Positions 1 to 6,933 of a stretch of 9,589 nucleotides of DNA are shown here, piece after piece. The position numbers and the translations under genes are program-made. The stretch lies in NCBI GenBank assembly GCA_937916345.1, contig CALFUE010000085.1, positions 1 through 9,589 on the forward strand, given 5' to 3'. The DNA is from an uncultured bacterium. GTDB lineage: Bacteria; Bacillota; Clostridia; Lachnospirales; Lachnospiraceae. The notes beneath the pieces are model-generated. The model did not search any database. It worked only from the letters and a program-made list of their open reading frames with translations, and was not told the origin of the DNA. Each line of letters starts with the position of its first letter. Positions within the stretch are counted from its first letter, which is position 1.

Positions 1-49
1 TACGATATCGTGATGTGACTGGAGTTCAGACGTGTGCTCTTCCCGATCT
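1..49. other. Illumina TruSeq adapter (P7 side) left at contig end
   Basis: This is library adapter, not genome. Bases 15-49 match the TruSeq read-2 adapter (starting gtgactggagttcagacg, ending ctcttcc-gatct) apart from one extra C in the run at 42-44. Bases 9-14 read cgtgat, the reverse complement of TruSeq index 1 (ATCACG). Bases 1-8 match the end of the P7 oligo (tacgagat) with one G-to-T difference at base 6. The match comes from memory of the adapter sequences. Genomic sequence appears to begin at about base 50, so the gene running off this end is cut by an assembly artefact. Confidence 0.97.
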
Positions 50-855
50 CCTATCTCGCAGCACACCTCGGAACAGGGGTTCTTTACCATATCCCGCAGT
101 GCCAGCTTGATAAAGCCCTCGGTGTCGCCGGAGAGGCGGGTGAAACGCACGAGCACGCATAGCATCGCCTGCTGCAGGAACTCGTTGCCGGATCTGTAGA
201 TAGAATTGAAATGCTTCGCCGCAAAGGCGAGATCATGAATATTACCGCATTTGTAGAGCTCTGTGGCGTACATCATGATGACCTTGTCGGAGAGCTCGTC
301 CCCACGGAGGAGCGCAGACTCAAAGACCTTAAAATCTCTGGAGCTGTGGCTGTTTTCGGGCTTGTGGGTGATGACCACATCGCTGTCAAAGACGACGGGC
401 TCGGTACGAATGGTCTCGTGAACGGGATCCTGCCACACGAAATGGCGAACGCGCTTGAAAAGCTTTGGGCGGTACTCCTCACGGACATTGAGCACGGTGT
501 CGAAGGCGACGGTGTTGTAGCGCATCTGCACTATCTCCACTCTTTCGTCCATGTATTCCTTTAAGAGCCGAAACTGCTGACGGTTTTCCTCGTCCAGGAT
601 CTCATCGGCATCCGGCGCGTAGATATAATCGCAGGTGGCCTTTGAAAAAGAGAAATTCCTGGCATCAGCGAAATCGTCTATCCACTCGTAATCATAGATC
701 CTGTCCGTGTACTCCGCGGCGATCTCCTTCGTCGAGTCGGTGGAGCCCGTGTCGACGATTATGATCTCGTCCATCAGATCCTTTATGGTGTCGAGACATC
801 TGCGCAGCACTTTCTCCTCATTTTTTACTATCATACAGGCACTGACCGTTATCAT
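50..855 (-). CDS. GT2 family glycosyltransferase, SunS-like (3' end missing)
   Basis: Partial gene: 268 complete codons from the start, then cut by adapter. The protein opens with MITVSACMIVKNEEKVLRRC, and residues 30-42 (EIIIVDTGSTDST) form the nucleotide-binding start of a GT-A fold. The motif DDFADARNFS lies at 60-69 and the metal-binding DxD-type motif PDADE at 81-85. This order is typical of the SunS / beta-4-glucosyltransferase-like branch of GT2, which transfers a sugar from a nucleotide-sugar donor, often onto protein side chains or lipopolysaccharide-type glycans. Residues about 185-268 are alpha-helical in character and resemble the TPR-like tail that follows GT2 in many clostridial members. 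No signal peptide or membrane segment is seen, so it is probably cytoplasmic. The ATG at 855 is preceded by an AAGGGGGG Shine-Dalgarno four bases upstream. It is divergent from the glycosyltransferase at 901. Donor and acceptor cannot be read from sequence. Confidence 0.93.
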
Positions 856-864
856 AAGCCCCCC

Positions 865-893
865 TTGAACGGAATATTAAAATATAATATACT
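865..893 (+). promoter_or_regulatory. Predicted sigma-A promoter for the plus-strand glycosyltransferase
   Basis: A TTGAAC box at 865-870 (4 of 6 to TTGACA) lies exactly 17 bases before TATACT at 888-893 (5 of 6 to TATAAT). An overlapping perfect TATAAT at 883-888 has only a 12-base spacer to the same -35, so TATACT is the better -10. The region is a short AT-rich island in the 45-bp gap between divergent genes. Transcription would be expected to start about 7 bases after the -10, at about 900-901, which is the start codon of the downstream gene. No clear promoter was found for the divergent GT2 gene on the other strand, although the same AT-rich stretch could serve it. Confidence 0.5.
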
Positions 894-900
894 CATGCTC

Positions 901-2085
901 ATGAAGATAATAGTGTACAGATACGGAAGCATCGCGGAGCCTGATATAATCCGCGCGTTCCGTGAACATGGTTTTAATGTAACAGAATATTCACTCGAAA
1001 TCAACAGCAAATCCCTGTCTCTGACGGAGTATGTCCGCAGATTCTCGGAATTTCTCGACGCCAACCCTTCGGATATGATCTTCAGCATAAATTTTTATCC
1101 GTTTTTGTCGGAGATCGGAAGGATATATCACATCCCCTATGTGTCCTGGACAGTGGATTCTCCTGTTATGGAGCTCTACACCTCCTCCATCACAAATCCC
1201 TACAATTTCACCTTTATTTTTGACCATGAGGACTACGCGGAGCTTGCCCCCGTAAACCCTGGGCATATCTTTTATCTTCCTCTGGCGGGAAATGTTGCGG
1301 AAAAGCAGGATGTAATATCCGCGCAGTCAGACCGCGACAGAGAGAGGTTTTCCCACAGGATAGCCTTTGTAGGCTCTCTCTACACTGAAAAATGCCCTTA
1401 TGACAAGCTTCCGCCGGATGCCCCCGCCTACATGCGCGGCTATCTTGACTCCCTCATGGCGGCGCAGCTGTTGATTTACGGGGACAATTTCATCGAGAGG
1501 GCGCTGAACGACAATGTGGTGGCGGATTTCGCGAAGCACCACCCCAGCTTTTACCGGCTGCCGGAGAGCGATGGCAAAAAGACTTATCTCACCGACAGGA
1601 TGACTCTCGCCCGCCTCTATATCAGCAACAAGATCGCGGCAACTGAGCGGGTCAGCTTCTTAAAATATCTGTCGGAGGAGATGCCGACGGACATCTATAC
1701 CGCAAGCGACACCTCCGTCATCCCAAAGGTAAAAAACAGAGGGCTTGCGAAATCACTCACAGAGATGCCCATAATTTTCGCGGACACGGCCGTAAACCTG
1801 AATTTTACCACGAGAGCCATCAGGAGCGGTCTGCCTCTTCGGATATTTGACATATTGTCCAGCGGCGGCTTCTGCCTGACAAACTATCAGAGCGAGCTCA
1901 CCTCCTGCTTTACCCCCGGAGTGCATCTGGATTACTTCTCGAGCAGGGATGAGCTGAAGGAAAAATGCGCCTACTATCTCGCGCATGAGAAGGAGAGAAA
2001 AGAGATCGCGGCAGAAGGTCTTTCGGAGGTGAAGAAGAATCACACCTGGAATGTGCGGGTGGGACAGATGTTTCAGATGATATAG
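901..2085 (+). CDS. CgeB-like glycosyltransferase (DUF3880 + Glyco_trans_1_2 type), copy A
   Basis: Complete 394-aa protein, a GT-B-type transferase of the CgeB (spore maturation protein-like) group. The N-terminal DUF3880-like half has FSINFYPFL at 61-69 and YVSWTVDSP at 80-88. A linker carries IAFVGSLY at 154-161. The C-terminal Glyco_trans_1_2-like half has TEMPIIFADTAVNLNFT at 287-303, then SGLPLRIFDILSSGGFCLT at 309-327, the likely sugar-nucleotide site. There is no signal peptide or membrane helix, so it is likely cytoplasmic. I chose ATG 901 because the resulting MKIIVYRYGS aligns with the MKLLFYKWHS start of the paralogue at 5740-6933. ATG 895 is an alternative; an upstream TTG at 865 lies within the predicted -35 box. 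No Shine-Dalgarno precedes the start. It is clearly paralogous to the two genes at 5740-6933 and 6930-8108 and closest to the latter. Sugar and acceptor are unknown. Confidence 0.92.
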   Translation: MKIIVYRYGSIAEPDIIRAFREHGFNVTEYSLEINSKSLSLTEYVRRFSEFLDANPSDMIFSINFYPFLSEIGRIYHIPYVSWTVDSPVMELYTSSITNPYNFTFIFDHEDYAELAPVNPGHIFYLPLAGNVAEKQDVISAQSDRDRERFSHRIAFVGSLYTEKCPYDKLPPDAPAYMRGYLDSLMAAQLLIYGDNFIERALNDNVVADFAKHHPSFYRLPESDGKKTYLTDRMTLARLYISNKIAATERVSFLKYLSEEMPTDIYTASDTSVIPKVKNRGLAKSLTEMPIIFADTAVNLNFTTRAIRSGLPLRIFDILSSGGFCLTNYQSELTSCFTPGVHLDYFSSRDELKEKCAYYLAHEKERKEIAAEGLSEVKKNHTWNVRVGQMFQMI

Positions 2086-2110
2086 AAAAGCCCCCGCCTA
2101 GGGCGGGAGC
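2086..2110 (-). terminator. Rho-independent terminator of the minus-strand operon
   Basis: Read on the minus strand, GCTCCCGCC-CTA-GGCGGGGGC folds into a 9-bp, very GC-rich stem (one T·G pair) with a three-base loop, followed by TTTT and then CTATAT. The arms cover 2102-2110 and 2090-2098, and the T-tract covers 2086-2089. The upstream arm is the last codons of the arabinofuranosidase gene, and its TAG stop (2100-2098) spans the loop/stem junction. On the plus strand the hairpin is not followed by a T-run, so it should stop the converging plus-strand transcript poorly. The T-tract is short, hence moderate confidence. Confidence 0.65.
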
Positions 2111-5100
2111 GTGAGCTTTGCCTCACCGTCCTTGACTTTCAGGCTCTCATCCTTCGGGGTGACAAGCTCTTTTTCATCCGTGTTAATATTTGGAATGCTG
2201 ACGCTGTCCGCGTCACAGGAGAGGATGGTAGCGGTTATGTCGCCATCCGACGCGCCCGGCAGTAGAAGCTTTACCCTCTTTTCAACAGGCTCGACGTTTA
2301 CCAGCTTGATATAGATATTGTCATCATCCTCGGTGGCCGAGTAGATCAGTTCCTTTGAATATGCCCTGATGGGGAAGGTAAGCTCTGCTTTTTTCTCATC
2401 CGCGCCGAGAGTGTAACAGGCGTGAACCAGAGGTCTGCCATAGACGTCGGTGCCGATACCGTACTCCATCACCACGGTGATGTCCGTATCAAAAGGCAGC
2501 ACCTCGTCAAAACAGCCCCTCAGGTTTCCCGCGAAGGTACTCGATGCAAAATCGCCCAGGGTATAGGCCTCTACACCCTCCTTGAATACCTTGATGCCAC
2601 TTCCATTCTTTCCTCCCAGGAAATATTCCCTGACAGAGAGCTTTGAGAAATCAATCACGCCGTCAGACCGGTTCTTCTTCAGACCTGCTCCGATGCCGAA
2701 AAACGCGTTGTCGGAATGAGTCCGTATCACCGCCTTTACAGTGACGGGATCAGGCCGAACCTCCACGGAAAACAGCTTTTTATCGACTGCGGCGTTATAA
2801 AGCTCCCTGCCTGAGGCGTCTGTTATCACAAGGCTCTTTAATTCGGTGTCCTCAGACATGTGCACCAGCACATCACCGTAAGGCGTCCGCTCACTTAAGC
2901 TCTCTCCCTCAAAAACGGAAAGGCTGCTGTTTGAGACTTTATTTCCTAAATTTTTCGCAAACAACTGCTGTATATAGTAGGTGGGCGTGTGCCAAACCTT
3001 TCTGTCGTCAAACCATATACAATCAGGAGTCCAACGGTAAGTGCCGTCCCCTGAGGGCTTGTTAAACAGCGGCGCGGTGGCGGCCAGACGCACTACATCG
3101 GAATTCTTCTCAAAGCCGCACATCACGGCAGCCTCAGCCACCGCCCCAAGGTGAGTATTCTTGTCACTTGAGGCATACTCTCCGACGAATACCTTTGGAG
3201 TCTTTTGCTCTGCCAGCGAGCCTTTCTCGTCATAGGCGCGGACATAATAGTCGTAGCGATCCTCATTTTCGATGAGGTACTCGTTGGTACGGTAGAAATG
3301 CTCGTCCACTATCGTGTCCAGATGATCAGCCTCATGCTCATACCACTTCACATGCTCGCTCCAGCACTTCTCACCGTCGGTGAAGGAGATGTCCTCCCCT
3401 CCTTTTAACATGCCGCTCAGGAATCTCCAGCCGTTTATGTATGCCCCGTCATCCGCCTGTGCTCCGGCTGTGGACACAATGGTAAGAGGATATCCCGGGT
3501 AATATTTGTCCAGATGCTCCTTTATGACCTCCTTAAAGCTCTCAAAGGATGCGTAAAACTCAGTTCCCCAGTTCTCATTTCCCACTCCGAGATAGTGGAG
3601 GCCGAAGGGCGCCGAATGTCCCATCTCACGGCGCAGCGCAGCCCATTTATTTCCGTCGAAATCGGTGCTTATCGCGAAATCTATCAGATCGGTAAAGTTT
3701 GAGATGTATTTTTCCTTCAGTGTCCCGCCGGCGGGATCGGCATAATCGCTCCTCGCCTGGCAGAGCACACCGCAGGCCATGACGGGAAGAGGCTCTGCCC
3801 CCAAATCCTCCGCCAGCTGGAAATACTCCATGTAGCCGAGGCCCAGTGTCATAACATAACCCCAGACATTGAAATTCTCTTTTCTGACTGCCGCATCTCC
3901 AACGGAATCCTTCCAGTCGTAGACGTTCTCCCAGATATAAGAGCCCTCGGAAATACAGCCTCCGGGGAATCTCAGGAATCCGGGCTTCATGTCGAGAAGC
4001 GTCTGCACCATATCACGTCTCAGCCTGTAGTTCGGGTTTGCGAGATAGTTGGCATGGGCGCTGTCTGAACCGGTCTCTTCGCTCTCTCCCCAGACATCTT
4101 TCGGGAAGAGAGATACCATGTCGATACATATCTCTCCGGTAAATTCCAGCTTCAGTCCGCCTGCCACAGTCTTTTCGGAAACGAGGGTATAACCGTTTCG
4201 CTTTTGCCAGCTGCCGCTTTTGACATCAGTTATGTCAACTGTCACCTGAGAGCTGACAGCGTTTCCATCGGCATCTATCAGGGTGACCTGTATTGATGAG
4301 GGAACAGCTGCTTTTACCCAAATCGAGAAATCGTAGGATAATCCCTTGTCGAAGGGCATGGAGAAGAGTTCCCTGTTGTCGCAGAAGCCTCTGTTTATCA
4401 GGACAGTTCCTGCGGGAGCCTTCACATAGACAGCGTTTGCGTCGGGATCAACCGCCCCCAGGAAGGCGCCGAGGGTGTCCTCTGTCATAATCTCCATCCT
4501 GTCGATATCGCCATACCAGAAATGCAGCGGGTTACGCACTCTGCCCTGAGACTTTCCGGTCTGTCCTGATGAGGGATCATATACCTTAAAATAAAAATCC
4601 TCGAAGGAGCGGTTCTGTACCAGCTCCGCGTAGATGCCGCCATCGGCGGATCTGTTGATATCTTCGAAAAAAAGTCCGTAGAGGGTGGGTGAAACCGGCA
4701 CTCCCTCTTCATTCGGGCTCACAGTGAGCTGATAGGGATATTCTTCCTTTGGCAGAACCGTGACATCAAAGAAGCGAGTGAGAGATGTATTTGAGACGGT
4801 GAGGGTCGCCTTTAAGGTGACAGCCCGTGCCGAATCGGGGCTGCCGAAGCTTCCGCTGCCGCTCAGGGCACTCTCATCGCTGCTCTCCCACGCGAGCTTC
4901 ACACGGCCCCCCATGAGAGATGTCTGAAGTGTAATATCCTTTTGAATTATCTTTTCCGGCGCTTTCAGGAATCTGTCTGCGGCGAGAGTTATGAGTCTGT
5001 CCTCAGAGATGGACTCACTCATGATGCCTATGATTTCATCCTCCGGGAGGGCTTTTTTGTAAATCCTGAAATCTGAGATGGCGGCGCAGAGATCCGGGTC

Positions 5101-5700
5101 TGCCGGATACTGTGAGTGACCGATCGCTCCGTTCGTGTAGCAGCCTTTCTCACCGAGTCTCCCGAACCAGTCCCTCAGTCTCTTGTAGGTTCCGCTGCTG
5201 GTCTGGCTGATAAAGCCGTCTCCAACCAATTCTCCATCACAGTAGACTCTCGGGCCGGCGTTGCTCCTGGTACCGTTTGCGGTACCCGTGACGCTAAACG
5301 CCACATGTGCCCAGGTTCCGACAGGCAGGGCTCTCATCCCGTCCGCTGCCAAATCTCCCGCCTCGAAACACACTGCTCGAAGAGCCTTCGTAAAAAACAG
5401 GTTTGGCGCTCCGGGGGCGCTTCCTATGTCTAAGAGTCTCTCCCATACGGATATGCCGGGTTTTGAGTACACCCACATGGAGACGGTCATGCCGTTCTCG
5501 TCATCTATCTGAGAGAGTATGTCTCCCGGGAGCGCCAAATAACCCGCGTCGTATTTTCCTCCGGGGAATACGCAGGCATTTCTGCCATCGATGGTCTGAA
5601 GCTTTACGCCGTCGGTACCGCAGACTTTCGCGTCGCGGGAATTTCCGGAGGTGTCTTTTCCAATGTTTTTTTCGTCTGCAAATTCATAGTGCAGGATCAT
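2098..5700 (-). CDS. Alpha-L-arabinofuranosidase, GH51, with LamG-like and Ig-like N-terminal domains
   Basis: A 1200-aa multidomain glycoside hydrolase expected to release terminal alpha-L-arabinofuranose from arabinosylated glycans by a retaining mechanism. Domains in order: LamG/concanavalin-like lectin fold about 1-225 (LHYEFAD at 3-9, MTVSMWVYSK at 71-80, WAHVAFSV at 130-137, ISDFRIYKKAL at 208-218); atrophied bacterial Ig-like domain about 235-317; GH51 N-terminal strand with LYGLFFEDINRSADGG at 340-355; CBM4_9-like jelly roll about 395-535; (beta/alpha)8 barrel about 555-920. FLRFPGGCISEG is at 575-586, the acid/base Glu is E709 in GVGNENWG, and the nucleophile is E841 in VGEYAS. The C-terminal beta domain is interrupted by an unassigned segment at about 980-1100. 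No signal peptide, anchor or transmembrane segment is seen: the protein starts MILHYEFADEK, and an in-frame TAA (5724-5722) 21 nt upstream rules out an earlier start. AAAGGAG lies 7 bases before ATG. It is the last gene of the operon, 39 nt after a CgeB-like transferase. Confidence 0.95.
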   Translation of the reverse strand: MILHYEFADEKNIGKDTSGNSRDAKVCGTDGVKLQTIDGRNACVFPGGKYDAGYLALPGDILSQIDDENGMTVSMWVYSKPGISVWERLLDIGSAPGAPNLFFTKALRAVCFEAGDLAADGMRALPVGTWAHVAFSVTGTANGTRSNAGPRVYCDGELVGDGFISQTSSGTYKRLRDWFGRLGEKGCYTNGAIGHSQYPADPDLCAAISDFRIYKKALPEDEIIGIMSESISEDRLITLAADRFLKAPEKIIQKDITLQTSLMGGRVKLAWESSDESALSGSGSFGSPDSARAVTLKATLTVSNTSLTRFFDVTVLPKEEYPYQLTVSPNEEGVPVSPTLYGLFFEDINRSADGGIYAELVQNRSFEDFYFKVYDPSSGQTGKSQGRVRNPLHFWYGDIDRMEIMTEDTLGAFLGAVDPDANAVYVKAPAGTVLINRGFCDNRELFSMPFDKGLSYDFSIWVKAAVPSSIQVTLIDADGNAVSSQVTVDITDVKSGSWQKRNGYTLVSEKTVAGGLKLEFTGEICIDMVSLFPKDVWGESEETGSDSAHANYLANPNYRLRRDMVQTLLDMKPGFLRFPGGCISEGSYIWENVYDWKDSVGDAAVRKENFNVWGYVMTLGLGYMEYFQLAEDLGAEPLPVMACGVLCQARSDYADPAGGTLKEKYISNFTDLIDFAISTDFDGNKWAALRREMGHSAPFGLHYLGVGNENWGTEFYASFESFKEVIKEHLDKYYPGYPLTIVSTAGAQADDGAYINGWRFLSGMLKGGEDISFTDGEKCWSEHVKWYEHEADHLDTIVDEHFYRTNEYLIENEDRYDYYVRAYDEKGSLAEQKTPKVFVGEYASSDKNTHLGAVAEAAVMCGFEKNSDVVRLAATAPLFNKPSGDGTYRWTPDCIWFDDRKVWHTPTYYIQQLFAKNLGNKVSNSSLSVFEGESLSERTPYGDVLVHMSEDTELKSLVITDASGRELYNAAVDKKLFSVEVRPDPVTVKAVIRTHSDNAFFGIGAGLKKNRSDGVIDFSKLSVREYFLGGKNGSGIKVFKEGVEAYTLGDFASSTFAGNLRGCFDEVLPFDTDITVVMEYGIGTDVYGRPLVHACYTLGADEKKAELTFPIRAYSKELIYSATEDDDNIYIKLVNVEPVEKRVKLLLPGASDGDITATILSCDADSVSIPNINTDEKELVTPKDESLKVKDGEAKLTLPP

Positions 5701-5739
5701 ACTTTTTCTCCTTTGAAAAATTTAATGATGTCGGGGTCA

Positions 5740-6933
5740 CTAAGTCTTTCCTCCACCTGCGGGTAAGCTTGCCGTGGTGGAAGGACTTTTGACCCTGATA
5801 TCATTATAGTGTGCGAGCAGCATCCTGGCAAGTCTGTCCTTGAAGGTAAAGCGGGCGCGGGCAGCGGCGAGGCCGGCCCGGGCTATTGCCGCGCGCTCAG
5901 TGTCATGAGAGAGGTAATAATCGCACTTTTCCGCGAGTTCCTCCAAACTCCCGTAGGTCTCGATCTCACGCCCCACCTCAAAGAGCTCGTAAACCTCCTC
6001 CCCCGCATCAGTGATGCAGAAGCCGCCGCAGGCCAGGACATCCATGACGCGAAGCGGCACCCCTGTCCTGATGGTACGCAGGGTAATGTTCAGATTTATG
6101 GCACTTCCGGCAAATACAAGAGGCATTTTTTCGTAGTAATCCACATAGGGGAAAAAGCTCACTTCCGTCAGCCTCTCATCCTTCTCACCGCCGTATATCT
6201 CCAGGGGATGGCGCTTTGAGAGGAGACCCGCGGCAAGGAGCCTGTCACGTCCCGTCACCTCGCCGGCCAGAAGAAACATCAGCTCCCTCCTGCCTATCTC
6301 GTAATTTCCGCCGCTTGCCTTCGCGAAATCCCGGTTTAGGTCGGCAAGCAGCTCCTCCGTCACGAGGGAGGGTATGATGTAGGCGCATGTCACCTCCCGC
6401 TGGGATGCTATGATGCCTTCCAGCCGGCCCCTGCTGTAATCGCTCAGGGGAGAAGCCATATAGGAATAATCGGTCTGATAAAGTCTTCCGACCAGCGATA
6501 TCTTATTTTCAGGCGTAATTCCCTCTGCATCCGACGCGAAAAGAATGTCGGACGCCAGGGGCATGTGGCGCATTTCTATGCCAAGCTCTGCCATCGCCTC
6601 ACACTCACCCCTGTCAAAGGAATAAATCTCATTGACGGAATTTTTCATCGGAGAAAAATCCCTGATATGGACGGGGGAATCGTAGATCCAGGAAATATAC
6701 CTGACTCCCAGCTCCTCGCAGACGGTTGACACGATGGGCGCGAAGTTTACGGATAGAACCGCGTCGAAATCCCCGCTCTTTAATTTATTGCGGAGCACTT
6801 CCGACAAGCCCTCATCCTTCTCCCAGTCCCGCTGCTGAAAAAAGCAGGTGTCGTACTCAATATCCAGCTCCCTTAACGCCTGCTCTATCCCACGATTCAT
6901 AAAGGAGTGCCACTTGTAAAACAAAAGCTTCAC
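5740..6933 (-). CDS. CgeB-like glycosyltransferase (DUF3880 + Glyco_trans_1_2 type), copy B
   Basis: Complete 397-aa GT-B-type transferase paralogous to the genes at 901-2085 and 6930-8108. The DUF3880-like N-terminal half has VLSVNFAPIVS at 59-69 and YISWIYDSP at 79-87. The linker has ISLVGRLY at 145-152. The C-terminal half has EKMPLVFAGSAINLNIT at 268-284 and TGVPLRVMDVLACGGFCIT at 290-308, followed by the shared CDYYLSHDTER at 337-347. It differs from the other two copies after this motif (TDAGEE instead of TNYQSE/D) and in the central region about 170-265, so it may use another sugar or acceptor. It starts with GTG, overlapping the previous gene's TGA as GTGA (coupled translation). The C-terminal half is Ala/Arg-rich, and the last 15 residues are a low-complexity tail absent from its paralogues. 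No signal peptide or membrane helix is seen. Confidence 0.92.
   Translation of the reverse strand: MKLLFYKWHSFMNRGIEQALRELDIEYDTCFFQQRDWEKDEGLSEVLRNKLKSGDFDAVLSVNFAPIVSTVCEELGVRYISWIYDSPVHIRDFSPMKNSVNEIYSFDRGECEAMAELGIEMRHMPLASDILFASDAEGITPENKISLVGRLYQTDYSYMASPLSDYSRGRLEGIIASQREVTCAYIIPSLVTEELLADLNRDFAKASGGNYEIGRRELMFLLAGEVTGRDRLLAAGLLSKRHPLEIYGGEKDERLTEVSFFPYVDYYEKMPLVFAGSAINLNITLRTIRTGVPLRVMDVLACGGFCITDAGEEVYELFEVGREIETYGSLEELAEKCDYYLSHDTERAAIARAGLAAARARFTFKDRLARMLLAHYNDIRVKSPSTTASLPAGGGKT
5750..5784 (-). repeat. Inverted repeat at the 3' end of copy B
   Basis: CCTCCACC at 5750-5757 faces GGTGGAAGG at 5776-5784 (8 pairs with one bulged base). The loop holds the near-palindrome GGTAAGCTTGCC at 5762-5773. 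It lies in the last codons of the copy B gene, just before the 39-nt gap to the arabinofuranosidase gene. No T-run follows on the minus strand, so it does not look like a terminator. It could be an mRNA stability or processing element, or chance in a low-complexity tail. Confidence 0.35.

Noticed and set aside
211..564. 117-aa plus-strand open frame
   Set aside because: It lies antisense within the GT2 gene, whose frame has clear family motifs. The antisense product matches nothing recognisable and has no supporting start signal.
865..900. TTG at 865 as start of the plus-strand glycosyltransferase
   Set aside because: The TTG is the predicted -35 box, has no ribosome site, and would add 12 residues not present in paralogues. 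The ATG at 901 matches their N-termini.
5740..5754. GGGKT at the C-terminus of copy B as a nucleotide-binding P-loop
   Set aside because: It is the last five residues of a low-complexity tail with no surrounding NTPase fold, so it cannot form a Walker A site.
5403..5792. 129-aa plus-strand open frame crossing the gap between the arabinofuranosidase and copy B
   Set aside because: Arg- and Cys-rich product typical of antisense reading of GC-rich coding DNA. It overlaps two well-supported genes and has no recognisable family.
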